Shown piece after piece: positions 31,497 through 39,826 of a stretch of 64,000 bases of DNA. A program made the position numbers and the translations under genes. Below the pieces are notes generated by a model. It searched no databases and was not told the DNA's origin. It saw nothing but the letters and a program-made list of their open reading frames with translations. The stretch spans positions 697,546-761,545 of the forward strand of contig CAXAMN010021273.1 of the NCBI GenBank assembly GCA_963970005.1, read 5' to 3'. Origin of the DNA: Durusdinium trenchii (Eukaryota > Sar > Dinophyceae > Suessiales > Symbiodiniaceae). Every line of letters begins with the position of its first letter. Positions within the stretch are counted from its first letter, which is position 1.

Positions 31497-32000
31497 ATGG
31501 GCCAGCCACTGCCATGTTGCTCTGGCAGAGACCGAGGAGTCCAAACTGAGACACCAATAAATGTGCCATGGGTGAATCCTGACCCATGGGTGGACAACCC
31601 CCAATGGACCCAACTCCAAAGGGTTGCCCAGTATGCCCTCCATTTGATGGAGCCACACAAGAGACCACTGGCTTGGTACCATTGCAGGGGCTACCATGGC
31701 CAAGAGAGTTGCCATGCATTCATCATGGCCATGGATGTGGACCATGAGACCAGGAATTGCCCAACATGTGGGCATCCATGGAGGTTCACCATCATGAACA
31801 GCCAGCCATGTGTGGCACCACTTGGAGATGATGCCATCAGAGTCGAACCAGGACAGAAGATTATGATTCACAGTAGATTACCAGATAATTGCTTATTTTC
31901 CATTATATATTGCCAACCACTGAGTTTGCAATGTTTGCTTTCAATTTGTACCAGCCATGCTGCATCCTGGCAGGACACCCATCAGAAGCAGCACCACTGA
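31497..32000 (+). CDS. Cargo protein 2, zinc-ribbon-like
   Basis: From the ATG at 31497 the 167-residue protein has a Pro/Trp-rich start (VPWVNPDPWVDNPQW), then WYHCRGYHGQESC...NCPTCGHPWR. The two Cys groups (C...C and CxxC) and the following GHPW are typical of a zinc ribbon and closely resemble those in cargo protein 3 (ECQGQGGQC...NCVQCQTPW). The tail after ~32000 has no function I can see; the frame may end earlier by splicing. Both paralogues inside one element suggest a shared nucleic-acid-binding role. Confidence 0.5.
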   Translation: MGQPLPCCSGRDRGVQTETPINVPWVNPDPWVDNPQWTQLQRVAQYALHLMEPHKRPLAWYHCRGYHGQESCHAFIMAMDVDHETRNCPTCGHPWRFTIMNSQPCVAPLGDDAIRVEPGQKIMIHSRLPDNCLFSIIYCQPLSLQCLLSICTSHAASWQDTHQKQHH

Positions 32001-32501
32001 GGAAGCCAGGGCCAACCTTTGGTCCATTTGCCCACACCACACCATGTGGATGCCAAGTTCCATGAACCATGTGGATGCAAGCTTCCATGAATGCATTGTT
32101 TGAAAAAAGCCCATGTGACTGCAGAAACAAAAGCCATGTTGGCCAATCCATGTCCAAAGGCCACTATGGCATATTCATTTTACAAATGTCATGTTATGGC
32201 TCATGTTTCAAAAAGCCAATTTGGCCAATCCACTTCCAAATGCCACTATGGCAGATATGTTTTGCAAAAGCCGCTTTGGCATGACATGCTTCCAAAAGCC
32301 AAGTTGGCCAATCTATTTCCAAATGCCAATATATGGCATATACATATTACAAAAGCCATTTTATGGCCCATTGTTCAAAAAGCCATTTTGGCCAACTATG
32401 TTTTTGTGTGAGGTTTAAACCATTTTGTGTTGCAGCCATTTTGCCAGGTGACCAAGTGTGCCCCAAGCCACTGCACCTTACCAAAGCCAGCAGTACCAGC
32501 C

Positions 32502-32939
32502 ATGGCCAACTCCAAGATGGCAGCCATGAAGGCCAGCAAGGCCATGAAGGCCAGCAAGGCTATGAAGGCCATGAAGGCCACAGAGACCACACCAGATGAT
32601 GTGGTCCAGGTCCAGGCCAAGCCATGGGGTCTGTTTGATGCCACCCTTGAATGCCAAGGCCAAGGTGGCCAGTGCACCAGTTGGATCTTTCTGCGCCGCT
32701 TTGGCCAGATTGCCAACTGTGTCCAGTGCCAGACTCCATGGAGCCAGAGCTTCCCAAAGGGCTGCCAATGGTGGACCACTACCATCGCCAACCACCAGGA
32801 GAGAAAGGCCATGAAGAAGGCCATGAAGGCCTTGAAGGCCATGAAGCCACAGCTGGCCATGAAGGCCATGAAGCCAATGAAGGCGATGAAGGCCATGAAG
32901 CCACAGCTGGCCATGAAGGCAATGAAAGCCACCAAGTGA
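32502..32939 (+). CDS. Cargo protein 3: KAMK-repeat protein with central zinc ribbon
   Basis: The 145-residue protein starts MANSKMAAMKASKAMKASKA. An N-terminal block of AMKA repeats is followed by a central domain (AKPWGLFDATLECQGQGGQC, NCVQCQTPWSQSFPKG) with two Cys pairs, then a C-terminal block of KAMK repeats to the stop at 32937-32939. The lysine-rich flanks give a strong positive charge, so binding to DNA or RNA is likely. KAMK-rich proteins are common in dinoflagellates. The context ACCAGCCATGGCC is shared with the start at 34560. This is the best-defined gene in the element. Confidence 0.65.
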   Translation: MANSKMAAMKASKAMKASKAMKAMKATETTPDDVVQVQAKPWGLFDATLECQGQGGQCTSWIFLRRFGQIANCVQCQTPWSQSFPKGCQWWTTTIANHQERKAMKKAMKALKAMKPQLAMKAMKPMKAMKAMKPQLAMKAMKATK

Positions 32940-33065
32940 GTGGTGAAGCCAGTTTGCTCTTCCAGGAAAAGAAGCGCCAGTGCATCAGCCACTCTATAAA
33001 AAACAAACATATATAATCATTTGCTTTTGAATGTTTTTGTTGATTTTGCTGTAAGGAAATATACA

Positions 33066-33680
33066 ATACCTAATGACTAAAACTGTAGAGAAACACTTTT
33101 TGTGAAGTAAGGCAAGGAAACAAAATTCAATAACTAAAACTGTGGACAGTTTTTGGTGAAGTAAAGGAAGAAGTCGAAACCTAATGACTAAAACTATTGA
33201 CAAACATTTTCGGTGAAACCAGGGAAGGAAGCAAAATCATCTCACTAAAACTGTGGACAGTTTTTGGTGAAGTAAAGAAAGAAGTCAAAACCTAATCACT
33301 AAAACTGTGGACAAACATTTTTGGTGAAGCCAGCGAAGAAACCAAAATCATCTCACTAAAACTGTGGACAGTTTTTGGTGAAGTAAAGAAAGTATGCAAA
33401 ACCTAATGACTAAAACTGTGGACAAACATTTTTGGTGAAGTAAAGAAAGTAAGCAAAACCTAATGACTAAAACTGTGGACAAAAAGCTTTGTTGTAGTAA
33501 AGTAAGAAAACAAAACTTAATAATTAAAAATGATCATATTTTTGTAGGTGAAGTAAAGTAAGGAGGCCAAATCGAATAACTAAACTGGTGGATATTTTTT
33601 GTGAAGTAAAGAAAGAAAGTGAGACTTAATGACTAAAACTGTGGACAAAAATCTTTGGTGAAGTACACGCAGGAAACAAA
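33066..33680. repeat. Minisatellite, ~56-bp unit, about 11 copies
   Basis: The unit runs CTAAAACTGTGGACA...TTTTTGGTGAAGTAAAG...CAAAACCTAATGA. CTAAAACTG or a close variant recurs about every 54-58 bp from ~33076 to ~33631. The middle copies are most alike and the outer ones more diverged. Confidence 0.85.
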
Positions 33681-33714
33681 ATCTCATAGAATTGAACCTC
33701 AACATACAGGCTTG

Positions 33715-33965
33715 AAGTCTAAAAAATTAGATTCAAAATATGAATCTAAAATTTTTGGTTTCACAAGTTAGATTCAGAATCTGAATCTAAAATCTTGGAT
33801 TTGGAGAGTTAGATTCAGAATCTGAATCTAAATCCTGAATTTGGAGAGTTAGATTCAGAATCTGAATCTAAAATCTTGGATTTGGAGAGTTAGATTCAGA
33901 ATCTGAATCTAAAATTTTACATGTAAAAAGTTAGATTCAAAATCAGAATCTAAAATTTTTGATTT
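33715..33965. repeat. Minisatellite with palindromic ~41-bp unit, about 6 copies
   Basis: Each unit carries the palindrome TTAGATTCAGAATCTGAATC plus TAA, followed by AATCTTGGATTTGGAGAG or a variant. Six units are spaced about 41 bp apart. Each can form a hairpin, so this may be a recombinase binding array or a structural repeat. Confidence 0.85.
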
Positions 33966-34559
33966 TGAAAGTTAAATTAAGACTCAAAATCTAAATTTTA
34001 TATTTCAAAAAATAAATTAATACCAAAACACAAATATTAGTAGTTTTCAACGCAAACAAAATATAAAACATAGTGATTGTAAATACTAGGTTTAATATAT
34101 TTTCAACAAAACACATTTTTTAAACAATATACAAATAACATAAATTTCATTCAAACAAAATATATTATTAATTGTGTGTTTCATTTGTATGGTTGAGCAA
34201 AAAGCCACTGTGGCCTTCATTTTTTTCACTGAAATTGTGAAATTGAATCAAAAGCCAATATGGCCCATCAGTTGTGAACTTGTATCAAAAGCTAATATGG
34301 CCCATCACAAAGCACATTCAAAAGCCAATGTGGCCTTTAGAATCAATATATATATATATATACATACATACTAGTATATCTATTTACTATTGTAGCCATT
34401 TATGCATCAGAAGAACATGCCAGAACCTGTAGAACATAAGCACTATATGCAGTGTTCTATCAATACTTTAAATTAAGCTGTAGCTACACCAATAGTGCAA
34501 TTTCTACCTACCATTTACAAACCCATTGAAGCCCAAAGAGGTGCCACAAACCAGCAGCC
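33966..34559. other. AT-rich spacer in nested element
   Basis: AT-rich DNA without genes. 34200-34345 repeats AAAAGCCAATATGGCCCATC-type units, and a short (AT)n run lies at 34348-34362. Confidence 0.5.
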
Positions 34560-34943
34560 ATGGCAGAGCAAGTGGATCCACAGGCCACCACCAATGATAC
34601 CAGTGCCACCTCCAGTGATTCCAGTGACACTGTTGTGTCCAACAAGACCATCAATGAAGGCCAATGGAGGCCAAAAGAATTGGCCAGGATGAGGGACAAT
34701 GATGCGGATTGCACCAATGTGCCCAAGGCTTCCAGATTGTCCACCAGTGAGGCCAGTGGTTACCAAGCCAATGACCCCATCAAGCTGGAGCAAGAACCTC
34801 CCATAGATATTCCAATTGAGCCTGCAAAATCACCAGAGTATGATCCCTTGCCACCATACCCAGCACACCAAAGCCAGATGAGGCCAGCATGTTCAGCAAA
34901 CCGAAGCCAGATGAGGCCAGCTGCTGGCCCAAACCAATTCTAG
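34560..34943 (+). CDS. Cargo protein 4a, disordered N-terminal part
   Basis: The 127-residue frame from ATG 34560 is low-complexity and polar (SATSSDSSDTVVSNKT), acidic in the middle (IKLEQEPPIDIPIEPA) and ends in short repeats (SQMRPACSANRSQMRPAAG). Its end overlaps the frame 34889-35368, which looks like its continuation, so a one-base change or a small intron within the AGCCAGATGAGGCCAGC repeats near 34880-34920 probably links the two. Confidence 0.4.
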   Translation: MAEQVDPQATTNDTSATSSDSSDTVVSNKTINEGQWRPKELARMRDNDADCTNVPKASRLSTSEASGYQANDPIKLEQEPPIDIPIEPAKSPEYDPLPPYPAHQSQMRPACSANRSQMRPAAGPNQF

Positions 34944-35368
34944 ATGCAAGAGTCCAACCACCCAGCTTGTTTTTTGCCAAAAGGTCACCAATGGGCAATG
35001 TGGCACCACCACCAGAGCCACTTTCACCAGCTTCCAGCCAATTCCTGCAGAGCCCAAAGGCATACCCCAGAGCAGCAAGTGCAGCAGTGCCACCAGACCA
35101 CTCTATGGCATCCAGTAGTGGCCCATGTGTGGGACAGGCCATGCCAGAGCCTTCTGACAAAACTGGATGGAAGGCCAAATTAGTCTTCTTCGCTGTCCTG
35201 TGGGATGCCAAAGACTGGGCCACCACAGATGCCATAGTCAGGAAATTCCAAGCTGATTTGGCCAAGCATCCATTGCAGCCAAACCAGGCGGAAGGTCAGC
35301 CCAGCAATTGGCAGACCACTGTGCTGCAGGCCATTGGGATGCTGTGGCCAGCCTCTTGGAGACCATGA
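34889..35368 (+). CDS. Cargo protein 4b, possible continuation
   Basis: The 159-residue frame is Pro/Ser/Ala-rich for 95 residues, then becomes globular: GWKAKLVFFAVLWDAKDWAT...VRKFQADLAKHP, ending near WQTTVLQAIGML. The globular end is helical and has several Trp. No family is recognised. It overlaps 34560-34943 by 55 bp in another frame; the two are probably parts of one gene. Confidence 0.4.
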   Translation: MFSKPKPDEASCWPKPILDARVQPPSLFFAKRSPMGNVAPPPEPLSPASSQFLQSPKAYPRAASAAVPPDHSMASSSGPCVGQAMPEPSDKTGWKAKLVFFAVLWDAKDWATTDAIVRKFQADLAKHPLQPNQAEGQPSNWQTTVLQAIGMLWPASWRP

Positions 35369-35932
35369 AGGCCAACCTCCACTTTGCCAGGGAATGCACC
35401 AGAACCCAGAACATCATGAACCGCCATGGGTCTGATGCCAGAAGGCCAGATTGGTTTGACCTTTGAGCCACTCCAGTGGCCACCATTTGTTTCACACTGC
35501 CAGACCTTTTGTGTCACCTAGCCAGAGAAAAAAATATCAGCAGCTGAGTTTTGTTTCCAAAAGCCTTTTTTGGCTACCCAAGCTTTGAAGTTGTGCACAA
35601 GTGACAGTTGTTTGTGTCAAATGCCATATATGGTATATTTAGGTCACTTGCAAAAGCCAATTTATGGCAATCTTTAGCACAAGCCCCCCTTTTGGACACA
35701 CCATAACTTTCTTTCCCTTCAATTCCAATAGATTTCCCCTATCAGATACCCTTTTGCTTTACAATATATTCTTCAATCCTTTGCAATACATGAATAGCAT
35801 ATACTATTCAACCTTTCCTCACATCTTATATACCTTCACCATCTACAACCTATTTTTTTGGCCCATCTCCATGTAGCCACCTTGCCCTTGTCAAGCCCAG
35901 CCACTTCTGTCTTGCCCTTTACTGCCTGCAGT

Positions 35933-36169
35933 ATGAGCCATTCGTGGAAAATTGAAGATTTCTTGGCAGAGATCACCCATCTGCAAGAGTTGTGTGCCAG
36001 AAGACCTGGCTCCACAGTGGTTCAGACTCTGCTGAACACTTTGTGCCAAAGGCTCCAGGCAGTGGATACATGGACAAGTGAAGCAATCATCCAATTGCTG
36101 GACCATGTGGAAAAATCCACTTTGCCTGAGACAGAGAAAGCCACTTTGAACCAATGTGTGGAGTCATGA
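35933..36169 (+). CDS. Cargo protein 5, small helical protein
   Basis: The 78-residue frame starts MSHSWKIEDFLAEITHLQEL and is almost wholly helical. The ATG lies two bases after a strong acceptor (pyrimidine tract ending CTGCAG), as expected for a spliced-leader or splice site. No known domain is recognised. Its size and clean start make it a credible gene. Confidence 0.5.
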   Translation: MSHSWKIEDFLAEITHLQELCARRPGSTVVQTLLNTLCQRLQAVDTWTSEAIIQLLDHVEKSTLPETEKATLNQCVES

Positions 36170-36542
36170 GCCACTGCATCAAACAACCATGCATTGACAT
36201 TGGCCCATGGTGGCCAGAAGGTGCACAACTTCCCAGCCTACTTGACAAGCCAAGACTGGACCTTGCTCCAAGTAGGCTGGACAAAGGGGTCATCAGACCT
36301 GCAACCACACAATTTTGCACATTTGGAGGCAGTGTGCGTTGTTGGCCACATTTGGAGGCAGTGTGCAAAATAACTATTGCAGTTGAGCCAATATGGCAAA
36401 TCATGTGAACCATGAGTATGGTAATTCATGAAGGCCACCATGCTTGGAGTAGGCCAGCAGTTGCACCTATCGCCAATGATGGCATTCATGTGAAACAGTT
36501 GCACCTGCAGCCATATATGCACATATAGGTCTCAAGGGCGCA

Positions 36543-36701
36543 ATGGCCAGAATCATTGACAACTACCATTGTAACTGGGAAGGCCAAACCATGTACATCA
36601 TCTTGTTTGACAATGGCTGGCAGCAGTGGCTCCTTGGCAGCAAAGAGATGACCAACATGTTACCAACCACAAAAAACAATATATGTGTGACCACTATCTA
36701 G
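36543..36701 (+). CDS. Cargo protein 6, 52-aa frame or exon
   Basis: MARIIDNYHCNWEGQTMYII continues LFDNGWQQWLLGSKEM. This beta-rich pattern with spaced Trp resembles small chromo- or Tudor-like folds, but that is a guess. It may be an exon of a longer gene running to ~37100, where another open stretch (36746-37102) is found. Confidence 0.35.
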   Translation: MARIIDNYHCNWEGQTMYIILFDNGWQQWLLGSKEMTNMLPTTKNNICVTTI

Positions 36702-37713
36702 AGGACATATAGAGGACTATATATGTTCAATCAAATCAACACTTTTTGGGCTCAGGTACGAGCCACCCACAGGGCCAGCCCACCATGCGTTCACCAGATG
36801 GGCCAATGGAGGAAACAGAAGAGAAGTTCATACCTGGGTGGACAACAACACTTGTATCACCAGGAGCAGACAGTATCTGGATCCAAATTGATGACCATTG
36901 TAAATTGAAGAACCATTGTAAATTGATGACCATTGTATTTTGTTCCCAAGCCCAGTTCTTTGTGCTGGTGTATGAGCACCATGGACCCAGGATTTCCAAC
37001 CACCGGTTGGTCCAACTGCTGCTCTACAGGGAGCCATACTCCAACTTCCAGCACATTGTGGACCAATGGTTTAGCCCACATGAGGCACCAGCAGCACCAT
37101 AGGGCCACTTGGGTAAATTCAACACGTTGTTGCACAGCACAATTGAATGTGTTCCACAAAGTAGACGATGAGTTCAATGTTTGGTTTTGTTGATTCAATC
37201 TTTTGTTTCCAATGGCACCAGGCGACCACCAAAGGCTACTTTTTGATTTGCATCAATGGCAAAGACCATGCTACCAGCCAGTGCTTCAAAAACAGCTTGC
37301 CAAGCAGCAATGTTTGAGCCTAGCCAATATGCGCATACATTTTCTGTCCTTCTTGTCATTCTAAAGTTTAGAGCATATGTAAACAGCACCATGCAACCAT
37401 GGAAAAACCATTCAACATTCCAACATTCCAATAAAAGGCCATGATGGCTCATCGAAGGCCATGATGGCTTCTTCCATCCATCAATAAATGTTTGCACATG
37501 TCAATGCACCACGACAGAAATGAATTATGTTTCTTTTTTTTCGAAAATGCACATTTGATTATTAGTATTTTTGTACCAAAATCATTTTAATTCTCTGAAA
37601 AACTTAAAGTCAATTTGGATTTTGGAGAAACAATTGTTAGAGTTATAACTAGTTATATAGAATTAGCAACTCAAGCTAATAATTATATAACTGATCTTAA
37701 CTAACTTAACTTC
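36702..37713. other. Right arm of nested element
   Basis: A frame at 36746-37102 (+) is open but overlapped by equally open - strand frames; part of it (TTLVSPGADSIWIQID) is protein-like. TAAATTGAAGAACCATTGTA-type short repeats lie at 36899-36930. From 37520 the DNA is AT-rich with TAACTAG units mirroring the left arm. Confidence 0.4.
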
Positions 37714-37737
37714 TTATAACAAAACAAGGATCCCAAG
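37714..37737. repeat. Right terminal inverted repeat of nested element
   Basis: A perfect 24-bp complement of the left end, finishing GGATCCCAAG and followed by TA. Confidence 0.88.
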
Positions 37738-39015
37738 TATGTCCCCATGAAGCCGACACATGGCAACATGGCCGTGGTGGCATACTACGACCACCACGTG
37801 GGTGGCCCCCGTTTTCGACAATACTACGGTTCTCTGTTCGGGTTACCAAATGCTGTGTGTTCGTTCAATCGATTTCCCCGGTTCTTTCAAGCTGCCTGCC
37901 GCCGCCTGGCCTATTGTATGACCAGTATGTACTTTGATGACCTGACAATCCAGGACTTCGGTATCATGGGCGGCCCTGGCCAGGCATTCGTTAATGACCT
38001 GGCACGATGCCTTGGCTCACCCTTCCAAACAGAGAAACATCAGTCCTTGGCGGCTCAGTCTGATTTTCTGGGGCTGATCCATGACGTGGCTGCCTGCCAC
38101 CGGGGTGATCCTGTCAAGTTCTGGGTCCGGGACCGATTGCTCACCAAGGTCACCGACATCATGGAGGAGGCCACTCAGACGCGTCGCCTCCCTCCGGGAC
38201 TGGCGGCCAAGCTCTTTGGCTGCCTGGGCTTCTTGACGACGGGATGCTTCGGCAAGCTCGGCCGGTCGGGCCTCCATAGCATCAAGGACAGACAATACTC
38301 CTCGCAAGTCGTGATGACACCGGAGATTGAACAGTCCTTTGCTAGAATTCGAGCTCTACTTCAGTTGAAGCCTGAAAGAGAATTACCGCTCAATCCAGTA
38401 CGGCAACACCGCTACTTGGCGGCATCCGATGCAGCGCAAGATAGGCCCCGCGAGGGCTCTGCGGGAGTCTTGTTCATTGACCCCCGTGGTAACCGAAGGG
38501 CCTATGTCGTCCATATCAGCCCAAAGATCTTCACGGTGTGGTCCCATCATGAGGCCAAGATTGCACAGCTTGAGCTCTTGACAGTCTACATGGGCCTGGC
38601 ATATAATGCCTCATCAGTTCGCGGAATGCATGGTATATGGTTTGTTGACAATATCGCTGCCCTCATGGCTCTCATACGAGGCCGCAGCAACAACGATGAG
38701 CTGGATTCTATGGCCGGAGCCATCCATGGCCTTCTGTTTGCACTCCGTAGTGCATGCTACTTTGAATGGGTCCAGAGTAAGGACAACTGGTCAGACGGCA
38801 TCAGCAGACAGGGAACAACATGGTTTTCGTCTCTTCCACACCTACCCCCTGCTCATGCTCCTCCAGCTGCCCTACCACCTCATCGCTCAGGTCTTTCAGT
38901 TCGTTTGAGTGCTTTGGATAAGTTAGTGCCTTGGATGGAGTGCTCCCACAGGGAGAGTGTCAGATGTCAGATGACACAAGCGACGTGGGTCGCATTTCGA
39001 ACCAAAGCACTTTAG
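37738..39015 (+). CDS. pol: C-terminal half of reverse transcriptase with RNase H
   Basis: The frame resumes exactly after the insertion with YVPMKPTHGN, which completes motif A from the left half. It then shows GSLFGLPNAVCSFNRF (motif B region), MYFDDLTIQD with the catalytic pair D64-D65 counted from Met at 37747, and a connection region. RNase H follows with all four acidic residues: D228 (AASDAAQ), E276 (AQLELL), D301 (WFVDNIAAL) and D350 (NWSDGISR). The stop (39013-39015) lies inside repeat B1, so B1 encodes the last 28 residues. No ATG is needed, since this was one protein with 28258-29792. Apart from the insertion, the catalytic residues are intact. Confidence 0.92.
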   Translation, partial: YVPMKPTHGNMAVVAYYDHHVGGPRFRQYYGSLFGLPNAVCSFNRFPRFFQAACRRLAYCMTSMYFDDLTIQDFGIMGGPGQAFVNDLARCLGSPFQTEKHQSLAAQSDFLGLIHDVAACHRGDPVKFWVRDRLLTKVTDIMEEATQTRRLPPGLAAKLFGCLGFLTTGCFGKLGRSGLHSIKDRQYSSQVVMTPEIEQSFARIRALLQLKPERELPLNPVRQHRYLAASDAAQDRPREGSAGVLFIDPRGNRRAYVVHISPKIFTVWSHHEAKIAQLELLTVYMGLAYNASSVRGMHGIWFVDNIAALMALIRGRSNNDELDSMAGAIHGLLFALRSACYFEWVQSKDNWSDGISRQGTTWFSSLPHLPPAHAPPAALPPHRSGLSVRLSALDKLVPWMECSHRESVRCQMTQATWVAFRTKAL

Positions 39016-39096
39016 TACAGATAGTACAGACCTGAATCGATTCGCAGAAAAGGGTAGCAGCAGTCGACATCTGTTGAGCGAGATTCATCGAATATA
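38933..39096 (+). repeat. Split direct repeat B1
   Basis: 164 bp from GGATGGAGTGCTCCCACAGG to GATTCATCGAATATA. It is identical to B2 and overlaps the end of the RNase H coding sequence. Confidence 0.93.
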
Positions 39097-39248
39097 TTCA
39101 ATCATTTAAGGTAGGCAGGGTCGGTGATGATGAATTATTTGGGAAGCTTCGAATCAACGTCTCCCAATGTTTGAATGCTCAAGCCAAACTGGGGAGACGC
39201 CCCTTGAGGAGCAGTGTCGCTGCTGGTACCTCAAGCTAAACTTTTTCT
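39097..39248 (+). repeat. Split direct repeat A2
   Basis: 152 bp matching A1 with one difference. It follows B1 directly, so the B1/A2 junction has the same sequence that would form when the two outer ends are joined in a circle. Confidence 0.93.
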
Positions 39249-39662
39249 CCCACCCTGCCACACCCTGTTAGTTACTTTCATGTCCACCTGGTGCTAGTCG
39301 AGCTGGTGGCTGACTTGGCTTGTTGCCGGAAGAGTCGGGTTACCTGGTGACAGTCGCTTCACCCGTGGCCTTGCTGGTGCTTGATGGCCGTATTCCGGGT
39401 TACTTTCAGTTACCACGGCTATGCTTGTGACGCTTGCAGCCTGGGCTGTCGGCCACATGAGATGGGGACTGTGCTGTCTGCCGCTGTCGTCCGGTTGTCC
39501 TTTTCCGGCTGCCCGCCGCCTAGCCATCATAACTGTTCTGTCGGTCCCAGGTATTGGCGATGACTAGGGAGTTTCATTTAATCTTTTCATCGCTCTGTCC
39601 AGAGCTGGCATCCGTTGTGGCCGTAGGACCGCCCCTGCGGTATCCTCTCGGTCACTACATAC
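39249..39662. other. Spacer between A2 and B2
   Basis: 414 bp without a convincing gene. In split-direct-repeat elements, the region between A2 and B2 is part of the 3' end and is needed for copying the full ends. Short frames here have no known domain. Confidence 0.5.
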
Positions 39663-39826
39663 GGATGGAGTGCTCCCACAGGGAGAGTGTCAGATGTCAG
39701 ATGACACAAGCGACGTGGGTCGCATTTCGAACCAAAGCACTTTAGTACAGATAGTACAGACCTGAATCGATTCGCAGAAAAGGGTAGCAGCAGTCGACAT
39801 CTGTTGAGCGAGATTCATCGAATATA
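39663..39826 (+). repeat. Split direct repeat B2 (right end)
   Basis: 164 bp identical to B1. It ends GAATATA, and the host sequence then resumes with CTTATAG. Confidence 0.93.

Larger units (their letters stand above)
29793..37737. mobile_element. 7945-bp TA-flanked element with 24-bp inverted ends, nested in the retroelement
   Basis: The left end CTTGGGATCCTTGTTTTGTT at 29793 is the exact complement of the right end at 37737 over 24 bp (29793-29816, 37714-37737). TA at 29791-29792 and 37738-37739 is the target duplication. Removing the element and one TA rejoins the RT codon as TAT in frame, so the boundaries are exact. TA duplication and inverted ends point to Tc1/mariner-like or another TA-targeting mechanism. 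Inside are at least six small + strand frames, two minisatellites and many AAAAGCCA...TGGCC motifs. Base composition is clearly more AT-rich at both edges than in the host element. No transposase is recognised, so it may be non-autonomous or use an unknown enzyme. Confidence 0.85.
22351..39826 (+). mobile_element. Tyrosine-recombinase retrotransposon with split direct repeats
   Basis: The ends have the layout A1 (22351-22502) - genes - B1 (38933-39096) - A2 (39097-39248) - spacer - B2 (39663-39826), the split-direct-repeat structure known from PAT, Ngaro and VIPER elements. A1 and A2 differ at one base in 152; B1 and B2 are identical over 164 bp, so the insertion is young. The B/A junction and both outer ends share ATATA, consistent with integration by a recombinase through a circle. 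Reading frames in order: recombinase-phosphatase, 170-aa protein, Gag, methyltransferase-like, DUF4326-like, reverse transcriptase, RNase H. A recombinase upstream of reverse transcriptase recalls VIPER; DIRS, PAT and Ngaro place it last. Without the nested element (29793-37737 and one TA) it is 9529 bp. Confidence 0.9.

Noticed and set aside
32396-33010. Long - strand frame opposite the KAMK gene (FMAFIAFIGFMAFMAS repeats, membrane-like)
   Set aside because: It is the complement of the lysine/methionine/alanine repeat; the + strand reading has a start context, balanced domain and zinc ribbon, so the - strand frame is a shadow.
33066-33965. CRISPR array
   Set aside because: Units are contiguous tandem repeats that vary gradually, with no unique spacers and in a eukaryotic context.
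29793-37737. The nested segment as a spliceable intron of the reverse transcriptase
   Set aside because: It has 24-bp inverted ends and a TA duplication, 7.9 kb of gene-bearing DNA, and lacks plausible donor and acceptor sites at its edges (TA|CTTGG and CCAAG|TA); a transposon insertion explains it better, though transposon-derived introns exist in dinoflagellates.
22351-39826. LTR retrotransposon interpretation
   Set aside because: The repeats are split (A1 ... B1-A2 ... B2) rather than two terminal copies of one LTR, there is no DDE integrase or aspartic protease, and a tyrosine recombinase is present.
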